A DNA stretch of 64,000 nucleotides from the NCBI RefSeq assembly GCF_000237325.1, contig NC_017542.1, positions 4,312,501-4,376,500 of the forward strand. The letters are read 5' to 3'. This DNA comes from Paenibacillus polymyxa M1. Lineage in GTDB: Bacteria > Bacillota > Bacilli > Paenibacillales > Paenibacillaceae. This document shows positions 36,627 through 44,501 of this stretch, piece by piece; position 1 is the stretch's first letter; each line of letters begins with the position of its first letter. Under the pieces are notes generated by a model. That model did no database searches. It saw nothing but the letters and a program-made list of their open reading frames with translations, and had not been told where the DNA came from. The translations under genes were made by a program, and so were the position numbers.

Positions 36627-38504
36627 TTATTTCCCGTTCGCAGCAGCCTGATCTAAGCTCTCTGAATTAGACGCCCCGGCTGCTTTAGAAGCAGAATCAG
36701 CAGTTCCTTGCTCTTTGCTGGTGTCCGCCTTGATCGAAGCGGCATTGCCATCCCCCGTACCACTGCTCTTTGCAGCCGGAGAGGCTTCCTTCTTCGCGGA
36801 CGTAGTGCCCGTTGAAGCCGTCGGCGCAACCTTCGTTTGCAATGCTGTGGCAGAGGTTGCCTTAGCAGAAGATGAAGCTTCACTCGCTGCGTCCCCGGTA
36901 TCTGTGTCATTCATCGCTCCGTCAGACAATCCCAATCCAGCAGGAAGCTGACCATTTTGCTGCTGCTCCGCGCTCTGCTTTTCCTCCGCCTTGGCTATGC
37001 TCCGCTCCAGCGCCAGAACACTTTCGAGCTTATCGATCTCCTGATAAATCTCTTGTGCCCCGCTATAAGCATCAATGGCTCCTTCATAATCGAGATCTTT
37101 CATCAGCCGATCCCCTTTGGCCTGAAGTTTGCCAGCTTGAATCTCCTTGAGCTGCTGCTGGATGGATGTCAATTTATCATTGGTCTCAGTAATTTTCTTC
37201 TCCAACTCTTTTTGCGCGGACGTATAGCCGGATTCCATCGCAGCCTTATTTGCCTTTTTGTACAGCTTGAGTGCATTTGTGTAATCGCCACCCTGGAATT
37301 TTAAATCTCCGTCCTTCATCCAGCTCGCCGTCTCAGCATAGCTGTCCAGTTGGTCGATTTTTTTTTCAATATCCTTCACATTAAATGGCGGATATAGTCC
37401 GGCGCTTTTCCGTGCTTTATCGTAGCTGGCTTCAGCTTTGGTAAAATCGGCCTTTTCCACATAGCCGTCCCCGTCAACCATCAATTGAGATACTTTCTGT
37501 TCAGCTGTATACAATCGCTTGTGAATTTTATCGTTAATCTTAACTGCCGCGTTTTTCGCTTCACTGTAGGATTTGAGCGCTTTTGCATAATCGCCAGCTC
37601 TTGCATAATCATCCGCGGCCTGAGCCGATTCGATCATCGTTTCCAGCGCAGCCGCTTTGTTCGCAGCCATACGCGCCAGCGTAATCCACGCTCCCCCGCC
37701 CACGATTACAAAGGCGAGCAACGCAATCAAGATCCGTTTGATCAGCTTACGACGGTTTTTAGGTTTTTCCTGAAAAACTTTGTTTACATAAATGGCGGCA
37801 GCCGTGTAATTATTCACCGTCCGGCGCTGTTTGCTCAGCAGAACCTCTTCCAACGTATCCGTCAGCATACCCGGGTCCTTCGCTTCCTCCAGCGCACCCA
37901 GCATTTCCGCCAGTTCAACATCCTCCCACATCCCAGATGTAGCGAGCAGCATTACATCTCCATCTGCAAGCTGTGTCTTTTTGGCGAAATGGGCATGAAC
38001 CCCATTCGGATTCCCGAGGTATTCCAGCAGATTGCCCCGTTCCTCGTGTGTACTGGTCGCTTCGTCTGGAATACGTCCATCATCCGCCAATGACTGAGCC
38101 AGGCTGTGATCCTTACTGCGAAAATTAAGCCTTCCATTGCGAAAATGATACAGCCGCACATTACCGCACGAAACGTACACCATTTTGTTATAGTTGGTCA
38201 CTACCATCAGTAGACTGGCCTTGAGCCGGACACGACGGCTTTCAAATTGCAGCCATTCCTGCGCTTCACGCAGATCTCTCATCAAGCGCCGCTTGGACAT
38301 GGAAGGTTTCTCCATGAAGTTTTCCAGCACCGTTTTGACAACCATTTCTGCGCTGCGCAGCTCCTGATCTGAATCCAGACCATCTGCGAGGACATAACAG
38401 GCCATGTCGTCCGTCTCCATGAATGCAAAATAGTCCCGGTTGTCTATGTAAGAGCCCGCTTCCGACACAAAGGCGGTACTAAAATCGCTGTTGTCCTTGC
38501 GCAT
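36627..38504 (-). CDS. Degenerate PP2C domain joined to a membrane-anchored repeat region (pseudophosphatase)
   Basis: 625-residue membrane protein. The N-terminal 235 residues have the PP2C fold outline, but metal-binding positions are altered: the DGMxG motif reads ADGLDSD, the SDG motif reads ATSGMWED, and DN near the end reads NN (VNNYTAAAIYV). It should therefore bind but not hydrolyse phosphoproteins. One helix follows (ILIALLAFVIVGGGAWITL, near 265), then TPR-like helical repeats (SAQAADDYARAGDYAKALKS and similar, to about 500), and finally an Ala/Ser/Thr-rich tail. An intact PP2C is encoded directly upstream. Confidence 0.78.
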   Translation of the reverse strand: MRKDNSDFSTAFVSEAGSYIDNRDYFAFMETDDMACYVLADGLDSDQELRSAEMVVKTVLENFMEKPSMSKRRLMRDLREAQEWLQFESRRVRLKASLLMVVTNYNKMVYVSCGNVRLYHFRNGRLNFRSKDHSLAQSLADDGRIPDEATSTHEERGNLLEYLGNPNGVHAHFAKKTQLADGDVMLLATSGMWEDVELAEMLGALEEAKDPGMLTDTLEEVLLSKQRRTVNNYTAAAIYVNKVFQEKPKNRRKLIKRILIALLAFVIVGGGAWITLARMAANKAAALETMIESAQAADDYARAGDYAKALKSYSEAKNAAVKINDKIHKRLYTAEQKVSQLMVDGDGYVEKADFTKAEASYDKARKSAGLYPPFNVKDIEKKIDQLDSYAETASWMKDGDLKFQGGDYTNALKLYKKANKAAMESGYTSAQKELEKKITETNDKLTSIQQQLKEIQAGKLQAKGDRLMKDLDYEGAIDAYSGAQEIYQEIDKLESVLALERSIAKAEEKQSAEQQQNGQLPAGLGLSDGAMNDTDTGDAASEASSSAKATSATALQTKVAPTASTGTTSAKKEASPAAKSSGTGDGNAASIKADTSKEQGTADSASKAAGASNSESLDQAAANGK

Positions 38505-38526
38505 CGCTACCCCCGTCTTTCTTGTT

Positions 38527-39357
38527 TCATCCTATCGCCAAAATAAGCACTGTCGCATTATCCTGACTTTTAAACCCTTTATCGTTGATGGTGTCGATCA
38601 TGGCATCCGCCATTTCCTGCGGAGTTCCGCCCTTGCGCATGATCTCTTCCTGCTCAATCTCCGTCAGCGCCTCCTGAATGCCATCACTGCACAGCAGCAC
38701 ATAATCACCCGAATACAGACGAATCGGTGCATTCCCCAGTTCCATGCTCTCAAAGCCTTCATAGCCCAGGTAGTTGACCAGTTGATTGCGTACAGGACTC
38801 GTTTTAGCTTCCTCCGAGGTCATTTGTCCAGCAAGCACTCGTTCCTCCAGCAGTGTTTCCGCTGTATGCTTGGAATTGACTGTCTGAAAGTGACCATTGC
38901 GGTAAATTGTAATCAAGCTGTCGCCCACCGCTCCGTAATACAGCTGATAGCCGCACACAATGACCGCCGCGAGCGTCGTTCCCCCGCCCTGCCCATTCAA
39001 ATTTTGCAAAATGCCGCGATTGCTTTGGGTTGCGGCCTCTGCAAAATATCCGTTCAAATTCGTTGTATCTTCTAACTTGGCAAATGCCTTCGTAAAAGTC
39101 GTCACAGCTAAGGTACTGGACATACGCCCATTGGCCAGCCCACTGATCCCGTCCGCAACAACCGCCAGCGTACCGACAGGGGTGGTCATACTGGAGAAAT
39201 AATCATCCTGCTCACTCCGGCTCCCGATCGTTTGACCATTTCCAATCTCAATTCCACTCACGGTACGGCTGCCGGAACTTCGCGTCAGTCGTATACGGAT
39301 GATGAGAAGAACAGCGAATAGCACCGCAGCTCCACATACAACAAAATAAGGCTGCAT
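38527..39357 (-). CDS. Membrane-anchored PP2C-type Ser/Thr phosphatase (intact)
   Basis: About 276 residues: an N-terminal helix (VVCGAAVLFAVLLIIRI) followed by a PP2C domain with all metal-site motifs, namely RSEQDDYF, VADGISGLANG, LLCSDGIQEAL and SQDNATVLIL. It should dephosphorylate targets of the Ser/Thr kinase at 46633-47544, such as FHA-bound proteins. GGGAGG lies seven bases before the ATG at 39357, which I prefer over the codon at 39378. Confidence 0.85.
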   Translation of the reverse strand: MQPYFVVCGAAVLFAVLLIIRIRLTRSSGSRTVSGIEIGNGQTIGSRSEQDDYFSSMTTPVGTLAVVADGISGLANGRMSSTLAVTTFTKAFAKLEDTTNLNGYFAEAATQSNRGILQNLNGQGGGTTLAAVIVCGYQLYYGAVGDSLITIYRNGHFQTVNSKHTAETLLEERVLAGQMTSEEAKTSPVRNQLVNYLGYEGFESMELGNAPIRLYSGDYVLLCSDGIQEALTEIEQEEIMRKGGTPQEMADAMIDTINDKGFKSQDNATVLILAIG

Positions 39358-39392
39358 ATCGTTACCTCCCTGCACCATTGCCCACTTCCGTT

Positions 39393-39920
39393 CTAATTTT
39401 CGTTATCCCACTCGAAATGAGCGCCGCACAGCGGAATAAAGATAAATTTGCTGCGCCCGAGCTGAATCACGTCATAAGCAGCCAGCTCCACTGGTGAATA
39501 TACCGCCTCGTTATTGTGATACGCCAAGCCTGACGAATCGCCTGGCAGCAAGTAAAAGTTGCGTTTCTTCGGATCATACACAATGACCGCATGATTTTTG
39601 CGGGAAATCGTGTTGTCTCCGATAATACGGACATGCATTTCCTCTGCGCGCCCGATAAAGTTTTTCTCTGCCATAATGCGATAGTCCTGACCCACCTGTG
39701 CTCCTTCGATACATACCAGCCATCCGGTTACTGGGTGAATCCCCACGGTTTCGCCTAAATACGGCATAGTTTTGTCATTGTCTCCTGCAACGTTTGTTTT
39801 CGCTGCTGGTTCGGCGTTCTTGGGTGCGGCTATATTTACTACTGTATTACAATAAGGACACGTATTTCCGTGCTTTCGTGTACTGAACATGTGTCCGTTC
39901 GGGCATCTTGTCAAACTCAT
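39393..39920 (-). CDS. FHA-domain protein with an N-terminal zinc ribbon
   Basis: 175 residues, cytoplasmic. A zinc-ribbon-like segment (CPNGH, then CPYC) occupies residues 6-25, followed by a flexible linker and a well-formed FHA domain near 75-165 with FIGRAEE, ISRKNHAVI and LAYHNNEAVY. It should bind phosphothreonine. With the phosphatase and kinase it makes a phosphorylation switch for the cluster. Confidence 0.85.
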   Translation of the reverse strand: MSLTRCPNGHMFSTRKHGNTCPYCNTVVNIAAPKNAEPAAKTNVAGDNDKTMPYLGETVGIHPVTGWLVCIEGAQVGQDYRIMAEKNFIGRAEEMHVRIIGDNTISRKNHAVIVYDPKKRNFYLLPGDSSGLAYHNNEAVYSPVELAAYDVIQLGRSKFIFIPLCGAHFEWDNEN

Positions 39921-39984
39921 AGTCGGTTCCTTCCCCCAATGTCTTGATTGTCTTTACAGTAATCTAAGGATTGTGCAACTTCTT

Positions 39985-40533
39985 CTATTTAACGAGCAGC
40001 CTGGTATTGGCAATATATAATAAATCACCTGAGTAAATTCGGTAAGGCTCGCCACTTTCCAGCTTCTTGGTTACACTTTCGTTCGCAGACCGTAGCCCGG
40101 TCCCATTGCCGGAATCCACATCCTCCACAAACCAGTCACTGTTTACCCGGTTGAGTACCGCATGCTCCACACTTACCAAGGAAGCATAATCTGTACCTGC
40201 CAAATCAATATCCGCCTCAGAGCGTGACGTTGTTTTGCCGATTAACAATGATGTTTCGCCTTCGATATACCATTCTTTAATAGATTCACCTTCTTCATCA
40301 ATTAACACCAGCTTGGCAATCCGTTTACGATCTGCCTTTGGCCTTGGCACAGGGACCACGGAAACCAGATTGCGCAGTATGTATACAAGCACGCTAATCC
40401 CAATACCTATTGCGACCACAGTCTTCAAACCGCTGTAGCCTGGACGGTTAAACACATAAAAGGCGATCGCCAGCATCAGCCCGAACATGGCAACATCTAT
40501 GATGAAAACCCATCTGCTCTGCGCCGTTTTCAC
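39985..40533 (-). CDS. Membrane-anchored FHA-domain protein
   Basis: 182 residues: two N-terminal helices (VAMFGLMLAIAFYVF, TVVAIGIGISVLVYIL), a basic stretch, then an FHA domain near 85-182 with LLIGKTTSRSEADIDL, SVEHAVL and DSGNGTGLRSA. The usual GR pair reads GK, but the SxxH and the N of NGT are kept, so phosphothreonine binding is likely. It may tether phosphorylated partners at the membrane. Confidence 0.8.
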   Translation of the reverse strand: MKTAQSRWVFIIDVAMFGLMLAIAFYVFNRPGYSGLKTVVAIGIGISVLVYILRNLVSVVPVPRPKADRKRIAKLVLIDEEGESIKEWYIEGETSLLIGKTTSRSEADIDLAGTDYASLVSVEHAVLNRVNSDWFVEDVDSGNGTGLRSANESVTKKLESGEPYRIYSGDLLYIANTRLLVK

Positions 40534-40565
40534 TGCTTGCTTCCCCCGTTTCTATCCTGAAATCA

Positions 40566-41083
<518 letters not shown>

Positions 41084-41148
41084 CCACCCTTCACGTATGC
41101 GCCGGGTGAGTGTGTGTTTAAGCTGCACTTAACGTTAAGACGTTAAGC

Positions 41149-41574
41149 TTAAACCGGATATCCGCCGTCGATGGTAGCCAGCTCGGTTTTGTCTTTCTTT
41201 TGTTTGATGTAGAGTGTAAATGCACCTACACCTTCTGTGTCGCCGAAGTGCTCGTTGTAGTCTACAACGAAAGCATTCGGGAAGTAGATTTTACGCACAA
41301 CTTGATCAGCTGCAATAACTTCCAGTGTTACTTTACGGTAGCTGTCTGCTTTTTCAGCAGGAACCAGAGACCACAAAGCCAGTTTCAGCGTGTCATCCGC
41401 GCTGTCACCGTCTACTGCTGTGATGATTTTACCGCTGATGCGCAGCGTGGAGCCTACGTCAGTGGAGCGTGCATTGGAATCGTCCGGTGTATCGGTGTCA
41501 TAAATAACCGTTTGGATGTTATCCAAGCCCAGCTCAATTGTTTCTTGTCCTTCTACTTTCAATCTGAATCCCAT
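41149..41574 (-). CDS. Hcp / phage tail-tube-like protein
   Basis: 141-residue, cysteine-free, beta-rich protein. AAGGAGG eight bases before the ATG at 41574 fixes the start; the longer open frame from 41697 is upstream leader. Its pattern (FRLKVEGQETIELGLDNIQ, DGDSADDTLKLALWSL, RKVTLEVIAADQVVRKIYF, DYNEHFGDTEGVGAFTLYI) resembles compact tube proteins of T6SS Hcp or phage tails. Homologues in clostridia and paenibacilli are, from memory, annotated vaguely. It follows the sheath-like gene and is bracketed by stabilising hairpins, which fits a very abundant structural protein. Confidence 0.6.
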   Translation of the reverse strand: MGFRLKVEGQETIELGLDNIQTVIYDTDTPDDSNARSTDVGSTLRISGKIITAVDGDSADDTLKLALWSLVPAEKADSYRKVTLEVIAADQVVRKIYFPNAFVVDYNEHFGDTEGVGAFTLYIKQKKDKTELATIDGGYPV

Positions 41575-41608
41575 GTGTGTTGCCTCCTTGATATTAGGTA
41601 AAATGATG

Positions 41609-41669
41609 GCGGAAGAAGCAGTGCTTCTCCGCGATTTATGTATAAAGGCGGTTCTGGATAGAAACGCCT
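41609..41669 (-). other. Two hairpins between the sheath-like and tube-like genes
   Basis: GCGGA-GAAGC with GCTTCT-CCGC at 41609-41632, and AGGCG-TTCT with its complement at 41645-41669. They could stabilise or mark a processing point in the mRNA just upstream of the tube-like gene. No start signal for a separate gene is seen. Confidence 0.5.
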
Positions 41670-41693
41670 CTAACATCTTTCGTAGTGCTCGGA

Positions 41694-43931
41694 TCATGAT
41701 TTGACCGAGCTGGTTCCCTTAGTGATCATGACTTCCAGGTTCTTCACATTACCATTGAAGACCAGATCGATATGGCACATATTGCTTTTCTCATCAATAA
41801 TGAAACTCATATCGTCTCCGTCCTGAATGATCGAGTTCACAGATCCTCTGCTGCTCAGCCACTTGCTCTTCTGACTGCTCGGATTGTTACTAAAGAAGCG
41901 GACGATATTTTCGTGCTTGAAGTCTCCTGTTTGGTAGCGCAAAATACGTTCAATGTACGTGCTGACCAGCGTTTTGTAGATGGAGTCAAAGCCGTCCTCG
42001 GACATCGCCATGCTTCTTGCCTTGTAGACAGTAATCCGGCGGATATCCTTATCCTGAATCTGAGCATTCTCAGACGAGAATACAAAGCCAAAGTTTTTAC
42101 GGTTGATGGCATCCTTGATCGTGTTGGTGAACCCAGTGATTTCCTTGGCCATCGTCGTCACTGTGCGCAGACTGTTGTCCCCAGCTTCAATGTCGAAGCG
42201 TACACCAGGGAAGTTTTTATTGACCGTTTTGAACGTCTCACGCAGGTATTCAGGACATTGATAAGAAGCGACCAAGCCAGCAGCCACGTAGGCAGCGCCT
42301 ACATATACGCCCTCGATCCACAGTTTGAGAATATCTTCTTTTTCCTTTGAAAGTTGCACACCGTCTTCGGTCTGTAGCATTTTGCTATCAATAATGACAC
42401 CCGATTTATCCTTCGGAATAATGGTAAAGTTCGGTACACAAGGAATTGCAAATTCGCTATATTCTCTGCGCACAAGACTGGCGCATTTATCGACATACTT
42501 GTCGATGCCTGCTGTCGCCATACTGTTGAAGGTCGTCTCTTCACCGGATTCAAAGTTAAAGAACATTTGAATTTTGTAATCCTTCACGACTTGCAGCAGC
42601 ATCGAGAGCGATTCCATTGAATTTCCGCCCTGCTTTACGACCTTCTCGTTGCCCTTAAAGCGTTCACGAGACACCTTCACCTTACCGGCTGCTTCCAGTT
42701 CAATAGATGGAACGATCCCGAACCAGATGGTGTCGCTGAATTCATTTTTGGCATTTACGGTATTCAGGTACGTTTCCAGACGTGGAATATTGCTGCTTTT
42801 CACCAGCATGTCCAGCTTGTTATTCGCCACCAGCATTGTCGGCAGCATTCCTTTGCTCTTCGTCGCATATTGGTCGAAGAACATTTTGACACCGAGGATT
42901 TTTTCTACCAGCGGCTTAACCGCCTTTACGAAATCATCCTTGGCATTTTTATAGAACTCCAAATACGTGTTGTAGTTTTGAACTTCAACCGCTGTGTCAA
43001 CCTTGGTCTGAACAGCTGGAAGTGGCACAAACGTGCGAACCACCAAGTCCTTCACATAGTCAGAAGGCGTATCTGTGATAGAGTTATAATCTTCTTCGAA
43101 TACTTGGGAGAGATCGCCAGTGCTGTTCTCATCCAACAGCATCAGCTCAGTACTTTCGCTCTTCGGCGCTTCAATAATTTTCAGTTCGCCGCTTTCCCCA
43201 ATGGAGAGCATACCCACCTGGATCAACTCACCGGCGTTTTCCTCTTGGGCTCCACCGAGCAAAAGACGGGTTTTGATGTCCTCAATTGCCAGAGGCAGCA
43301 TAGCCATAACGTTGTTATAGTTCTGGCTCGCTTCCTCGAACATGGCATTCAGCTTGTCACCCATGTCGAGTTTCTTCGGATCGCCATCATCCAGCTTGTC
43401 GTATTCACCGTACATATAGTGAATTTCTTTGCGGACTTGACGAATATCGTCCATAACCTTTTTCGGTGAAATCATATCCAGCAGATTTTCAAATTTGAAA
43501 TCTACATTGGTGATTCCTTGACTGCGCTTAGTATCAATGAGCGTAAACAACATTTTCAGAAAATCATTACTTTGATTGATACGAATTTCAGAAATGCTAT
43601 CCTCATCAATTCCCTCAGGCTTTTTAAGGGTGTAGACGACCTTTTGATTGGCCGCGTTAAAAAATGAATATACGGTCGGTGAAAACTTATCCAAAAATTC
43701 GTCAAAGCTACGCACCAGAAGGTGCTGATTAATTTCCTTGATCTTCTCATCGCTCAAGCTGTCGATACCCTTCACATCACCTACTATGGTGATCAGGTCC
43801 AGCTTTTCCGGGTTAATCTCTTCAAAAAGCATTGTCCGGTTGGTTTGATAAATGATTTCCATCGCTGTCGGCAAATGAATAAAGTATGAGTTATAGGTCC
43901 ATTGCTCCATATACGGACACGGGATGTCCAA
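41694..43931 (-). CDS. Large sheath-like protein of the cluster (N-terminus uncertain)
   Basis: About 745 residues, soluble. The C-terminal third (EITGFTNTIKDAINRKNFGF, RITVYKARSMAMSEDGFDSI, ILRYQTGDFKHENIVRFFSN, IDLVFNGNVKNLEVMITKG) has the order of features of T6SS TssC sheath C-termini, including a closing beta-strand segment. The N-terminal part resembles a TssB-like arm, so it may be a fused sheath subunit. None of the in-frame starts (TTG 43931, ATG 43910 or 43865) has a ribosome site. The only good one, GGAGGAGG at 43968-43975, precedes an ATG at 43953 in another frame that would join this frame after one base is removed near 43936-43938. Confidence 0.65.
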   Translation of the reverse strand: MDIPCPYMEQWTYNSYFIHLPTAMEIIYQTNRTMLFEEINPEKLDLITIVGDVKGIDSLSDEKIKEINQHLLVRSFDEFLDKFSPTVYSFFNAANQKVVYTLKKPEGIDEDSISEIRINQSNDFLKMLFTLIDTKRSQGITNVDFKFENLLDMISPKKVMDDIRQVRKEIHYMYGEYDKLDDGDPKKLDMGDKLNAMFEEASQNYNNVMAMLPLAIEDIKTRLLLGGAQEENAGELIQVGMLSIGESGELKIIEAPKSESTELMLLDENSTGDLSQVFEEDYNSITDTPSDYVKDLVVRTFVPLPAVQTKVDTAVEVQNYNTYLEFYKNAKDDFVKAVKPLVEKILGVKMFFDQYATKSKGMLPTMLVANNKLDMLVKSSNIPRLETYLNTVNAKNEFSDTIWFGIVPSIELEAAGKVKVSRERFKGNEKVVKQGGNSMESLSMLLQVVKDYKIQMFFNFESGEETTFNSMATAGIDKYVDKCASLVRREYSEFAIPCVPNFTIIPKDKSGVIIDSKMLQTEDGVQLSKEKEDILKLWIEGVYVGAAYVAAGLVASYQCPEYLRETFKTVNKNFPGVRFDIEAGDNSLRTVTTMAKEITGFTNTIKDAINRKNFGFVFSSENAQIQDKDIRRITVYKARSMAMSEDGFDSIYKTLVSTYIERILRYQTGDFKHENIVRFFSNNPSSQKSKWLSSRGSVNSIIQDGDDMSFIIDEKSNMCHIDLVFNGNVKNLEVMITKGTSSVKS

Positions 43932-44199
43932 TTTGAAACGGACGAATATTCATTTTTAGTTCATTTGCCTCCTCCCCCCCTACTTAACATTTAAATTCGT
44001 CAAAGGATTGAGCTTATACCACATTTACGGTACAGGCATATAACCTCAAAAATCGGTCCGAAGCGCTATTCGGCTTTTAACGGCAAGGCATTCAAATGAG
44101 AGAAAATTCAAAATCAAAAGTCATATAACACAGAAATTTCAAATTTATGATTTCGTATTCCTAACTTCAATCCCAATTTTTGCCGTTGATACGAAAGCT

Positions 44200-44229
44200 A
44201 TCATACAAAGCACCCTTCAGTTTTGTCAA
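44200..44229 (-). promoter_or_regulatory. Promoter of the minus-strand tube/sheath-like operon
   Basis: TTGACA (44224-44229, minus strand) is followed after 18 bases by TATGAT (44200-44205), near-consensus. It lies about 270 bases upstream of the sheath-like gene and only 31 bases from the divergent promoter of the VWA gene. Confidence 0.72.
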
Positions 44230-44260
44230 TTTCTGTAGTCTCAGATTGAAACAGGGCATT

Positions 44261-44289
44261 TTGACTCATTTTATGCGTAAGTATGTAAT
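44261..44289 (+). promoter_or_regulatory. Promoter of the VWA gene
   Basis: TTGACT (44261-44266) is followed after 17 bases by TGTAAT (44284-44289). Back-to-back with the minus promoter, it allows shared control of both arms of the cluster. Confidence 0.6.
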
Positions 44290-44501
44290 TTTTATGATAT
44301 GTTAGACCTGTTTCTTCAGGGAAATATTCACAAATGGAATCCAATGACCGATAGAAGTTCATTGGATATTTCTGAGAAGCGTAAAAGTATCAAATTCATG
44401 GCTAATGTGAGGTTTTTCAGCTGTTTTGATCCTTTATCCCTTATATCCCAAGGATTAGGAGAGTTGGTACGCCCACATTGGTCTCGCCGATGGAGGAGCT
44501 T

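Larger units (their letters stand above)
43954..44501. other. Divergent promoter region of the tube/sheath-like cluster
   Basis: Besides the two promoters listed separately, it contains a leader of about 220 bases for the minus operon with a small hairpin (CCGAA-TTCGG at 44058-44073). No gene can be supported in it. Confidence 0.6.

Noticed and set aside
41575..41697. 41-residue N-terminal extension of the tube-like protein
   Set aside because: It contains hairpins and overlaps the sheath gene's stop, while AAGGAGG clearly sets the start at 41574.
42870..43469. 199-codon plus-strand frame inside the sheath-like gene
   Set aside because: It lies antisense to a long coherent protein and has no ribosome site.
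43972..43980. C-rich run next to the sheath-like gene's ribosome site
   Set aside because: It is an extension of the Shine-Dalgarno sequence on the opposite strand. A repeat role is unsupported.
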